A stretch of DNA of 64,000 bases, from positions 1 to 64,000 of the forward strand of contig NZ_JBHIKY010000001.1 in NCBI RefSeq assembly GCF_042139015.1. Direction: 5' to 3'. The stretch's first letter is position 1, and each line of letters begins with the position of its first letter. The notes under the pieces were generated by a model, which did no database searches, was not told the origin of the DNA, and saw only the letters and a program-made list of their open reading frames with translations. The stretch comes from JBHIKY01 sp042139015 (GTDB taxonomy: Bacteria > Bacillota > Bacilli > Bacillales > Marinococcaceae). The position numbers were made by a program, and so were the translations under genes. Below, piece after piece: positions 52,575-60,515 of this stretch.

Positions 52575-53882
52575 TTATTCATATTCCTCGAGAGCCTTAT
52601 TTACTTTGTTTGTTGCCTTGTCCAGATTTTCCTCTGGTGTTCCATCACCTCTCGTAGAATTCTCTACAGCATTAACTAATTCGTTCCATAGCAGCTGACC
52701 TTCAGGAATAACCGGTCTCGAGTTGGAATCATCCAGGATATTGATAAACTCTTTCATGGTTTCATCTTCTGTGTAGCCCAACGACTCATTCACTGATTCA
52801 ATAACAGAGAAATCTGAAGAAATTTCTGAATACACTTCCTGTCCATCTTCTGAAGCCATGAATTTCAAAAACTCCCAAGCTTCATCCTCGTTGTTAGCTC
52901 CTCTTGGAATCACGAGTGACATACCGCCGGACCAAGTGGTAAAATCTTCCCCAGTTGGCGTTGGAATAGGCGTCACACCATAATTTAAATCCGGTTTATA
53001 TTTGTTAATACCAGCCATCGTAAAATTCCCATCAATTTTCATGCTCAGCTGGCCTGTAATAAACGGATCCGAAGCACCCGTTCCGCTTGAGCTTTCAAAA
53101 CCGGAGATATCTTCTACTCCGTACTTCTGTCCAAATTCTGTCATCCATTCAAGCGCTTCCACTATTTTTGGGTCATTGGCAGTGACTTCTCCTGTTTCTT
53201 CATCATAGAAATCTCCACCAAATCCCCATCCCCAGCTGTAGAGCCAGCCCTGTCCATACCAGGGAATAAAACCTACCTGTTCAAAACGCTTACCTTCTTT
53301 GACGGTCAGCGCCTCAGCCGCCTCCTCAAGCTCGTCTATTGATTTAGGGGGATCATTGGGGTCAAGGCCGGCTTCTTCAAAATGGTCTTTATTGTAATAA
53401 AGCAGGCGTGAATCTGTCGTCAACGGAACAGCATACAATTTATCATTATAGCTCGACTCTTCCCAGGCATAATCGTAATACTTGTCTTCTGTAATTCCAT
53501 CTTCCTCCGCCTTTTCTGTTAGATCCGTCAGCGCGTCCTCCACAACCCATGAGCTCACCTTGAATCGGTCAAAATAAGCCACATCCGGGGGATTATTACC
53601 AGCGATTGAGGTCAGCAGCTTTTGGTCTGCCCCTTCGCTTGATTCTGTATAAACAAGCTTTATTTTTATGTCCGGGTTTTTCTCTTCAAATGCCTTCGCC
53701 GAGGCTTCTAATGCTTCTTGTGTTGTATCAGAAGTGCCGTGCCAAAATGTAATTTCTTTTTGTCCGTCATTACTTGCTTCAGAGCTTCCAGATTCAGAAT
53801 TATCGCCGGAGCAGCCACCCAATACGAATACACACACCAATAAAAAAGCGAAAATTTTGATATTAATTCCTTGTTTTCTCAC
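52575..53882 (-). CDS. extracellular sugar-binding lipoprotein of ABC importer
   Basis: 435 residues. A signal peptide with lipobox LGGC makes Cys24 the lipid anchor, followed by an acidic/Ser linker and a family-1 solute-binding fold (ITFWHGTSDTTQEAL, NPPDVAYFDRF, AVPLTTDSRLLYYNKD). The start is GTG 53882 behind GAGGAGGAG. It is the first gene of the operon, with its promoter about 200 bases upstream and a cre box in the leader. Confidence 0.88.
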   Translation of the reverse strand: MRKQGINIKIFAFLLVCVFVLGGCSGDNSESGSSEASNDGQKEITFWHGTSDTTQEALEASAKAFEEKNPDIKIKLVYTESSEGADQKLLTSIAGNNPPDVAYFDRFKVSSWVVEDALTDLTEKAEEDGITEDKYYDYAWEESSYNDKLYAVPLTTDSRLLYYNKDHFEEAGLDPNDPPKSIDELEEAAEALTVKEGKRFEQVGFIPWYGQGWLYSWGWGFGGDFYDEETGEVTANDPKIVEALEWMTEFGQKYGVEDISGFESSSGTGASDPFITGQLSMKIDGNFTMAGINKYKPDLNYGVTPIPTPTGEDFTTWSGGMSLVIPRGANNEDEAWEFLKFMASEDGQEVYSEISSDFSVIESVNESLGYTEDETMKEFINILDDSNSRPVIPEGQLLWNELVNAVENSTRGDGTPEENLDKATNKVNKALEEYE

Positions 53883-53997
53883 GCTTTCTCCTCCTCATTA
53901 AGCTTCGTTCGAGAACAGTGTGCCTTTTTCTGCTTCGCCTCCCCTTTCCTATTCATTTATAAAATCAAAAACTAAATAGTTTTGATTTCCCAAATAC

Positions 53998-54011
53998 AGA
54001 AAGCGCTTACA
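53998..54011 (-). promoter_or_regulatory. cre box in the leader of the second sugar ABC operon
   Basis: The minus strand reads TGTAAGCGCTTTCT, a good cre match. It lies about 70-80 bases downstream of the -10 at 54087, so CcpA would act as a roadblock to elongation. Confidence 0.78.
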
Positions 54012-54061
54012 AAGAGTAGTTTAATAATAGGGAAAAAGACCTTAAAATGTTATAACAACAT

Positions 54062-54117
54062 ATACCAACTTTTTATCAACGATTAAAATATACCAACTAA
54101 AAATAAATATGTCAACT
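54062..54117 (-). promoter_or_regulatory. promoter of second sugar ABC operon with AGTTGGTAT operators
   Basis: Minus strand: -35 TTGACA (54115-54110), 17 bases, -10 TATATT (54092-54087), near consensus. The boxes AGTTGACAT (54117-54109), AGTTGGTAT (54098-54090) and AGTTGGTAT (54070-54062) overlap the -35, the -10 and the start region. The same box recurs upstream of the GntR-type regulator gene, the likely binder. The region 54118-54250 has no other signal. Confidence 0.65.
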
Positions 54118-54250
54118 TTGTTTTTTATAACTTTTCTGGAAATTTGCTTGGCGTATTGGTGGTGAATGTTAAATCTTCGTAAAATAGAACAATTTCATAA
54201 GTCAATTTCACATTCTGAATAGTACTTATACAATTTAATTCAAAAACAAC

Positions 54251-54287
54251 AAAAAAAAGCCTTGATCAATTGTTTATGATCAAGGCT
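54251..54287 (-). terminator. terminator of the GntR-type regulator gene
   Basis: AGCCTTGATCA (54258-54268) pairs perfectly with TGATCAAGGCT (54277-54287), followed on the minus strand by TTTTTTTT. It starts three bases after the stop codon. Confidence 0.85.
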
Positions 54288-54290
54288 CTA

Positions 54291-55439
54291 CTATATATTG
54301 GCGAGGCTGTTACTTGTCGACTGCCCATCTATTAGCTTATATTCAGCATCAGAATGCACAGGCTCCTTTTCCCCTTCTAATTGTGCCGCCAATAAATCGA
54401 CTGCTTTGTAGCCAATCGCTTTTTCATTTTGCTGAATATGAGTGAAAAAAGGCGGACTCATCAGATTTTTCGGAGAATCAAAGCATACGATTGAATAATC
54501 CTCAGGAACCCTTTTTCCTATCCTCTGGATCTCTTGATATAATTTTACCGCTATTCCATATTCACAAGCTACAAAAGCTGTAATATATGGGTTTTCTTCA
54601 ATAAGCTTCCTGATTTCTTCGATATCGTCCGTCGAATGAAGTGGCGCGGGATCATTTTTATTAATATCAATCGAGCTCACCGCATTATTAAAGATAATAT
54701 CAGGGTTTGTTTTAAAGCCTTTCTCAGACATCGCCAGATGAAACCCCATCAGCCGGTCCTCCACAGAGGAGGTGCCCTCTACCGGTGGTGATATAAAGGC
54801 AATATGCTCATGCCCGAGCTCTATCAAGTGCCTGGTCAGCTTGGTGGAGGCTGCTTTATTATTAATACAAACAGAACTAGAGGGGATCCCTTTTAAGTAT
54901 CTATCCACTAATACAAGAGGGAAATTATCGACCACCAGCCTCAACAACTCATTATTGTAATGCTTGCCGGGAGAAGGAAAAAAAATCAGCCCTTTCGCTC
55001 CAACATTTGTCAATGATTTTATGGCTTTATCCTCTTCTTCTAATTTACCGTGTGTCTGCTTCATAATCATACTCAAATTATGATCTGAACATCGTTCTTC
55101 AATACTTTCCAGCAGTCTGCTTCCATAGACCTCCCCAAAGCTTGGCAGCACAAAACCAACCAATTTTTGGGCAGAAGTCGGACTTACTGCTGCTTCAGCA
55201 TTTTCCGTGATATTTAAAACTTCCGGATCAAGCTGGGCTACAAAAGAACCTTTTCCCCTGTATCGCTCAATTAAATTTCGCTGAGCCAGCATATTTAGTG
55301 CCTTTTTTGTTGTAATGCGGCTGACATTAAATTTATCCGCAAGCTCATTTTCTGAAGGGATTTTATCGCCGCTTTTTAATGCCCCGCTTTTAATATCTTC
55401 TAGAATATTCAGATATATTTTTTTATATAGTTGGCTCAT
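54291..55439 (-). CDS. GntR/LacI-hybrid (AraR-type) transcriptional regulator
   Basis: 382 residues. An N-terminal GntR winged helix (about 1-68) has GDKIPSENELADKFNVSR and TTKKALNMLAQRNLIERYRGKGSFVA. The LacI/periplasmic-binding-type effector domain (about 80-375) has LVGFVLPSFG, HIAFISPP and TAFVACEYGIAVKL. The same chimera is seen in AraR, which represses sugar genes until the sugar binds. ATG 55439 follows AAAGGAG. It is transcribed toward the ABC operon with its own terminator; both promoters carry the same boxes, implying autoregulation and control of the importer. Confidence 0.87.
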   Translation of the reverse strand: MSQLYKKIYLNILEDIKSGALKSGDKIPSENELADKFNVSRITTKKALNMLAQRNLIERYRGKGSFVAQLDPEVLNITENAEAAVSPTSAQKLVGFVLPSFGEVYGSRLLESIEERCSDHNLSMIMKQTHGKLEEEDKAIKSLTNVGAKGLIFFPSPGKHYNNELLRLVVDNFPLVLVDRYLKGIPSSSVCINNKAASTKLTRHLIELGHEHIAFISPPVEGTSSVEDRLMGFHLAMSEKGFKTNPDIIFNNAVSSIDINKNDPAPLHSTDDIEEIRKLIEENPYITAFVACEYGIAVKLYQEIQRIGKRVPEDYSIVCFDSPKNLMSPPFFTHIQQNEKAIGYKAVDLLAAQLEGEKEPVHSDAEYKLIDGQSTSNSLANI

Positions 55440-55488
55440 AATAACTCCTTTAAACAATCTCATCCAAAAAATACACTCACATCTTCAA

Positions 55489-55632
55489 AGTATACCAATT
55501 TATTACGCGAATTAATACATTCTAGCTATTTACACTAAGAAGCAGCTATTTCCAGTAAAATAATGGCAGATAATTCACGCCATGCTTCCGCTTATCTATA
55601 TCATACCAACATACCAACTGTCAATACCAACT
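55489..55632 (-). promoter_or_regulatory. regulator promoter region with repeated AGTTGGTAT boxes
   Basis: ATACCAA half-sites on the plus strand lie at 55492-55500, 55603-55610, 55611-55619 and 55624-55632, three of them nearly abutting. On the minus strand the first forms an extended -10, TTGGTATACT, about 50 bases before the start codon. A TTGACA sits among the distal cluster. The rest of 55440-55752 has no gene. Confidence 0.55.
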
Positions 55633-55752
55633 AATATTTCAGCCGGACAGCTGAAATATTTATTAATACTTGTGAACAGTCTGCTGTCCTTAAAAAGGTG
55701 CAGGAAGTAAGTTGATGAGACAGGAGCAAACGAGACTCCTGCCTGATAATAA

Positions 55753-56874
55753 TTATTTGAACCTTTTCATTTTTTGAACGTCATAAATTGCACTCGTTAA
55801 ACTGTGTTCTCCTTTTGAATCGTGTCCAAGCTCCCATATCATCATTCCTCCAAATCCGTTATGATGAGCAAGCTCGGTTTTCTTTCTCATAGTCTTTTCT
55901 CCATTATAATGATAAACCTTTCCGTCTATGTCCGCTTTATCCCGTAAGGCATTTGCCGGATCCTGGCTGATTATATTAGAATATGATATTTGACTACCTT
56001 TCGCGTCCTCTGGTTGTCCATAAAAAGGTACTCCTAACACTAGCTTCCCCCTTGAAATGTTATGGGTGTTAAATAAATCAGACCAATAGCTTACAATTTT
56101 CTCCGTGAAAGGGTATGGAGATAAATTTTCAGCTTTATATTCTCCGCTCCAGTGTCCGTCATAAGCCATCACGTTTACATGATTCACATGATGAAACATG
56201 GCCGGTTCATAAATGACTGATGGCACCTCTTTTCCTGTTTCACTATCAATCTTCGAGAACACGGCAATAGATAACTCCTTATCAGATGCGCGAAGTTTTT
56301 CTCCCAATTTTTCAGTGAATTCTGCAAGGTATTGGGCATCTTTCTGCGTGCGGGGGTGTTCAAAATCAATGTCTATGCCGTCCAGATTTTCTTCATTCGA
56401 TATTTCAATAAGCTCGTCAATCAGTTTTGCCCGAGACTTGGGATTATAAATGGCAGCTTTAAAATAATCATAAGTCCCGCCCCCTTCCAGATGCTCGGCA
56501 CCCCCTACAGCAAGCATAGCTTTTGTATCTTCCTGGTGTGCCTCTTTCACCATATTGCGGAGATTTGCTTTTGCTTCCTCTCCATTCAGCTCGAGACTTC
56601 CATCTTTCTGTGGATGAGCAAATGAAAATATAGCATGGGTTAACTGCGAATAATCGATCGATGACGGATCTCGAAAATCCTGTACATATCCCATTAATAC
56701 TTTTTCGTCCAATTTCGAGTTAGATTTTTCTTCTTTAATAGATTGTTCTGATTTAGGAGCATTTCCTATGGTGAGTTCACTTTGGTTTTTTTCTGTACTG
56801 ATATCTGTAAAGATAAAGAATCCACCTATGCCCAGTAAAGCTGCTATGATTAAAAGGAAATAATATATCTTCAT
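55753..56874 (-). CDS. membrane-anchored family 18 glycoside hydrolase
   Basis: 373 residues. An N-terminal hydrophobic helix (about 3-23) with no clear cleavage site is probably an anchor, followed by a ~45-residue charged linker. The GH18 barrel has VLMGYVQDF, AMLAVGGAEH, the catalytic DGIDIDFE with Glu172 as acid, VNVMAYDGHW and GMMIWELGHD, so all key elements are intact. It should cleave beta-1,4-linked GlcNAc polymers (chitin-like or peptidoglycan-related). ATG 56874 has AAGGGG eight bases upstream. It stands alone between the regulator and a hairpin-rich spacer. Confidence 0.85.
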   Translation of the reverse strand: MKIYYFLLIIAALLGIGGFFIFTDISTEKNQSELTIGNAPKSEQSIKEEKSNSKLDEKVLMGYVQDFRDPSSIDYSQLTHAIFSFAHPQKDGSLELNGEEAKANLRNMVKEAHQEDTKAMLAVGGAEHLEGGGTYDYFKAAIYNPKSRAKLIDELIEISNEENLDGIDIDFEHPRTQKDAQYLAEFTEKLGEKLRASDKELSIAVFSKIDSETGKEVPSVIYEPAMFHHVNHVNVMAYDGHWSGEYKAENLSPYPFTEKIVSYWSDLFNTHNISRGKLVLGVPFYGQPEDAKGSQISYSNIISQDPANALRDKADIDGKVYHYNGEKTMRKKTELAHHNGFGGMMIWELGHDSKGEHSLTSAIYDVQKMKRFK

Positions 56875-56929
56875 GAGAAAACCCCTTAGTCTAAATAATC
56901 TTCGGTATGTTTTTTCTGTTTTTTTCACA

Positions 56930-56963
56930 CAGAAAAGCCCATCGATAATGATGGGTTTTCTGC
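56930..56963 (-). terminator. strong hairpin upstream of the GH18 gene
   Basis: CAGAAAA.CCCATC pairs with GATGGG.TTTTCTG across a GATAAT loop with a two-base bulge; TGTGAAAAAAAC follows on the minus strand. It could end read-through from 57 kb or act as an attenuator, since it lies only about 56 bases before the GH18 start. Confidence 0.55.
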
Positions 56964-57235
56964 GTCTAAATTACATTAAAGTGGGGTTGAATGAAGTAAT
57001 GGGGGGTTACTTCACAGCTAGTGTAGTAGAATATTTAATGAATAGAAATAGTTTGCGTGATTTTTACATTAAAATGTGGAAGTATTCCATATTTCTCAAG
57101 ATCTGCTTTTGAAATCATTAACGGAACCAGTATCCGGAGAACAAGCCCGGACGCCACAGCTGCCCGGTGCTTCCGCATCTGATGCCCCCGAAGTTTCTCT
57201 CCTTCCCAAGAGCAGGACCTGCCGACACTGAAAAA
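56964..57235. other. hairpin- and repeat-containing spacer upstream of the GH18 gene
   Basis: No supported gene. A perfect 8-bp stem TGAAGTAA (56993-57000) / TTACTTCA (57008-57015) has the unusual all-purine-rich loop TGGGGGG. A CGGAAC-family repeat lies at 57118-57142. The remainder up to the RidA terminator is GC-richer than its surroundings. Confidence 0.45.
57118..57142 (+). repeat. CGGAAC...GTCCGG short repeat
   Basis: TTAACGGAACCAGTATCCGG then AGAAC. The best preserved unit of the family together with 46281-46303. Confidence 0.5.
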
Positions 57236-57283
57236 GCAAAAACCACCTGCTGGACCGGCTCTATAAACAGCCTGACAGGTGGG
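57236..57283 (-). terminator. terminator of the D-amino-acid operon
   Basis: CCACCTG (57243-57249) pairs with CAGGTGG (57276-57282), with an inner CCGGCTC/CAGCC partial stem, followed on the minus strand by TTTTTGC. It lies 13 bases after the ridA-like stop codon. Confidence 0.7.
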
Positions 57284-57295
57284 TTGTCTTTGTTA

Positions 57296-57760
57296 TTAAT
57301 CTTCAACTTCAACAATTAGCTCTATTTCTACAGGGGTATTAAAAGGAAGCTCATTTGCAGATATTGCCGACCTTGCATGCTTACCCCTTTCTCCGAAAAT
57401 TTCTTCAAGAGTGGAGGAGGCAGCATTAATAACATATGGCTGGTCTACGAAACCATCGGCGGAATTCACAAATCCGAGCATTTTCACGACTTGTTTTATT
57501 TTATTAAGGTCGCCGATTTCCCCTTTAATGACAGATAAACAGTTGATAATGCTCTGCCTCGCTGCTTCCTGTCCCTGTTCAATTGTGAGGTCCGAGCCAA
57601 GCTTGCCTTCGTAAATATTTTCCCCATCTTTTCTGCAGTCCTGACCGGACGTATAAATTAAGTTCCCCGTACGTTTAGCCGGAACATATACAAATTTCGG
57701 CCTGCTTGGCTGCGGAACTTCTATGCCTAATTCATTTAATTTTTCTTCAATTGTAATCAT
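57296..57760 (-). CDS. RidA-family enamine/imine deaminase
   Basis: 154 residues, YjgF/YER057c/UK114 fold, slightly longer than the usual ~125-130 because of about 20 N-terminal residues. YVPAKRTGNLIYTSGQ opens the conserved core; ARSAISANELPFNTPVEIE closes it, with the conserved Arg in HARSAI that binds the carboxylate. RidA proteins hydrolyse reactive enamines released by PLP-dependent dehydratases. Its position downstream of a PLP enzyme gene and a D-aminoacylase fits that role. ATG 57760 follows AGGGAGAG. Confidence 0.85.
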   Translation of the reverse strand: MITIEEKLNELGIEVPQPSRPKFVYVPAKRTGNLIYTSGQDCRKDGENIYEGKLGSDLTIEQGQEAARQSIINCLSVIKGEIGDLNKIKQVVKMLGFVNSADGFVDQPYVINAASSTLEEIFGERGKHARSAISANELPFNTPVEIELIVEVED

Positions 57761-57784
57761 TGCTGATCTCTCCCTGCTTAGAAA

Positions 57785-59395
57785 TTAATGATGGTCACAT
57801 GTATGAGAATGATGAAAAGGTATTACTTGTCCACTGGAAGTACGCAAATTTTGGCCGCCGGCTATTGTTTTAACTCCATTAACGAAGACGGTGTGAATAC
57901 CCTCGGGATAATTTATCGGCTGCTCAAAGGTTGCCGTGGCTTTAATTGTTTCTGGATCAAAGATCGTAATGTCAGCGCAGTATCCTGGTGTAAGCAGACC
58001 GCGCTTTCCAAGCTTAAATTTTTGAGCCGGAAAAGAGGTCACCTTGCGGATGGCATCCTCCAGGCGCAGGATTTTATTTTCTCTCACATAATGCTCGAAC
58101 AACCGCGGATAAGTGCCATAAAGACGCGGATGCGGCTTGCCGGTTTCACAGCCGAGGCTGTCAGAAATAATTAGAGAAAAGTCAGACTTGATGACATCTC
58201 TCACATCGTTTTCAGCCATGTGAAAATAAACGATCCCGACGTTTCCGTTTTCTTCTATTAATAGATCAAATGCTGTGTCAATTGGATGTTGTCCGCGAGC
58301 TTCGGCAATACCCAGTACACTTTTGCCTTCCAATGATATATTTTTATCTGATACTGAGGAGATAACGACATTTTCCCAGCCGGTGGAGACGACGAGATTA
58401 TCCCAATCCTCCTGTTCTTCCTGCAATTCATTTTTTATCTGATTTCGTACTTCAGTATTCTTCAATCTTTCCAGACATTTACCAGTACCGCCCTCGAGCG
58501 TCCATGGCGGAAGGACAGTTGTGAGCATAGTTGATCCCGCATGGTAGGGATACACATCGCAGGTCACAGTGAGTCCTTTTGCTCTGGCGTCCTCTATCAG
58601 CTGCAGGGCGTGATTCACCGCTCCCCAATTTCGTTTTCCAGCCGCCTTTAAATGGCTTACATGCAGGTTAATCTCACAAGTTTGTGCAATCCAGAGCACT
58701 TCTTTAATAGAAGCAATTAGATTATTGCCTTCCCCACGAATATGTGTTGCCAGCAGCCCGTTATATTTCGGAAGCACGGTGCACAACTCAGCTAACTCCT
58801 CTTTTGATGAATATCTGCCCGGAGAGTATAATAACCCGATCGAGAGTCCAATGGCCCCTGCCTGCAATCCCTCCTCCAGCAATTCCTTCATTTGCGCTAT
58901 TTCATCAGAGGAGGCAGGACGGTTCTCAAATCCCATCACGGCTATCCGCAGCGAACCATGCGCTACGTATGTAGAAACATTTTCAGATATTTTTGCTTTG
59001 TGAAGCTCCTGCATATACTCTTCAACCGAGCTCCACGGCCATCCCCCCGGCGTATCACCTATGACCGGCTTCACATAATCCTTTAATAAGCTCCCGTGCT
59101 CTTGGACATACGGGGCAGGAGCCAGCCCGCAGTTACCAACGACCTCTGTTGTTACCCCCTGTTGTAATTTAATATCACTCTGCGGATCATTCAGGAGAAG
59201 CAAATCCGAATGGGAATGACCATCGATAAAGCCGGGACTGATGACCTGCATCTGGGCATCAATCGTTTCCCTGCTCTCGGCATCCACGTATCCTGTATGA
59301 GTGATCATTCCATCCTTAATACCAACGTCGCCTTTATACCACGGATTCCCTGTTCCATCTGCAATTTTCCCATTTTTAATGATCACATCAAGCAT
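57785..59395 (-). CDS. N-acyl-D-amino-acid deacylase (D-aminoacylase)
   Basis: 536 residues, amidohydrolase superfamily. The metal site GHSHSD gives His60, His62 and Asp64, and VGNCG gives Cys89, a zinc ligand particular to D-aminoacylases. The late HxxSD-like motif IISDSLGCETGKPHPR and C-terminal PAQKFKLGKRG..GYCADI complete the family pattern. It releases free D-amino acids from N-acyl-D-amino acids. ATG 59395 lies 13 bases after the previous stop codon with GAGGATGG upstream; the longer frame overlaps that gene. Confidence 0.87.
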   Translation of the reverse strand: MLDVIIKNGKIADGTGNPWYKGDVGIKDGMITHTGYVDAESRETIDAQMQVISPGFIDGHSHSDLLLLNDPQSDIKLQQGVTTEVVGNCGLAPAPYVQEHGSLLKDYVKPVIGDTPGGWPWSSVEEYMQELHKAKISENVSTYVAHGSLRIAVMGFENRPASSDEIAQMKELLEEGLQAGAIGLSIGLLYSPGRYSSKEELAELCTVLPKYNGLLATHIRGEGNNLIASIKEVLWIAQTCEINLHVSHLKAAGKRNWGAVNHALQLIEDARAKGLTVTCDVYPYHAGSTMLTTVLPPWTLEGGTGKCLERLKNTEVRNQIKNELQEEQEDWDNLVVSTGWENVVISSVSDKNISLEGKSVLGIAEARGQHPIDTAFDLLIEENGNVGIVYFHMAENDVRDVIKSDFSLIISDSLGCETGKPHPRLYGTYPRLFEHYVRENKILRLEDAIRKVTSFPAQKFKLGKRGLLTPGYCADITIFDPETIKATATFEQPINYPEGIHTVFVNGVKTIAGGQNLRTSSGQVIPFHHSHTCDHH

Positions 59396-59408
59396 ATATA
59401 TCCATCCT

Positions 59409-60500
59409 CTATTCCAATTTTCCTCTTGCAAGCACTTCCGTTTTACACAGGCCGCCATTTGCCTGTTTGATATACACATAGTTGTGCAGGTTAATCGTGC
59501 TGCATACGTGATTAGGAATAATTTCGAGCGTATCTCCAATTTGAAAGGAGTAGCCGGGGTCAATTTTCACCATTCCATGCTCTTCGGTAAGCCTTTCCAG
59601 TACAGCCTCAGGATAATTTACAATATAGCCGAAGCCCTGCAGATTCAGAGGTTCTGTGTTTGGCTGTACATCGGTTGCAAAGGTCTTGCTGCCGCCGTCA
59701 ATAATCAGAAGATCATCAGAAGGAATACTGACGATCGTAGCGATGACACGCGCTGCGCAATCCTTGAACCCGCAGACGCCCAGTGTTTTCTGCATACGGT
59801 CGTAAAAAACATACGTGCCCGGTCTGATTTCAGTTATCCCGCTTACTTCAGCTACCGATCCTGAGGTTGGAGTCGAACCGGCACTGACTTCCTGTATAAT
59901 AATGCCTTCCCTTTTAAGGGAATCTGCAAGCTCCGTCATTAACTGCCCTTCTTCCGCCCCCGCTCCCTGCAGATCGAGGGTCGCCTTCCCGTTAATAATT
60001 GCTCCTTTAAAGGTGTAAATGCCTGTGAACTCCAGGTTATTCAACTGATAAATTTGTTTTGCGAGTTCAACCGCTTTTTCGTATTTAACTCCGGTTCTTT
60101 TTAAGCCGACATCTACCTCAAGCCTTACTTTCACAGTTTGATCAGCCTCAGCAGCCGCTTTTGATAGTGCCTTTGCTCCTGCTGAACTATCTACACCAAC
60201 AGTGATATCGATAGTTTTACTGAGTGCGAGGAACCGTTTTATTTTTTCTGGCGTAACTATTGGATATGCGATAAATATATTCGTAATTCCTTCTGATGCC
60301 ATAACTTCCGCTTCTGCCACCTTCGCGCAGGTGATGCCTGCTGCACCGGCGTCTATCTGCCGTCCTGCAATCTCAGGAATTTTATGTGTTTTAATATGTG
60401 GCCTTAATAATACATCATGTTTTTTTGCATGGTCAGCCATTTTCTGAATGTTATTTATCATCACTTCTTCGTCAATAACAATGGCAGGTGTTTCCAGCAT
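59409..60500 (-). CDS. PLP-dependent D-threonine aldolase/D-serine dehydratase-like enzyme
   Basis: 363 residues, fold-type III (alanine racemase-like barrel plus C-terminal domain). The cofactor lysine is in LLRPHIKTHK (about 31-40). The metal site NHVCST has His331 and Cys333 as in DSD1-type enzymes. Family members cleave D-3-hydroxy-amino acids or deaminate D-serine. A RidA gene in the same operon favours a deaminating (enamine-producing) reaction, by inference. ATG 60500 follows GGAGAGG. Confidence 0.85.
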   Translation of the reverse strand: MLETPAIVIDEEVMINNIQKMADHAKKHDVLLRPHIKTHKIPEIAGRQIDAGAAGITCAKVAEAEVMASEGITNIFIAYPIVTPEKIKRFLALSKTIDITVGVDSSAGAKALSKAAAEADQTVKVRLEVDVGLKRTGVKYEKAVELAKQIYQLNNLEFTGIYTFKGAIINGKATLDLQGAGAEEGQLMTELADSLKREGIIIQEVSAGSTPTSGSVAEVSGITEIRPGTYVFYDRMQKTLGVCGFKDCAARVIATIVSIPSDDLLIIDGGSKTFATDVQPNTEPLNLQGFGYIVNYPEAVLERLTEEHGMVKIDPGYSFQIGDTLEIIPNHVCSTINLHNYVYIKQANGGLCKTEVLARGKLE

Positions 60501-60515
60501 AATTACATCCTCTCC

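Noticed and set aside
55603..55632. CRISPR-like short direct repeats (ATACCAAC)
   Set aside because: Units are only 8-9 bases with irregular spacing and no spacers; they fit operator boxes next to a regulator gene.
59301..59864. 187-codon plus-strand frame
   Set aside because: Lies antisense across two well-supported genes (D-aminoacylase and PLP enzyme) and has no family motifs.
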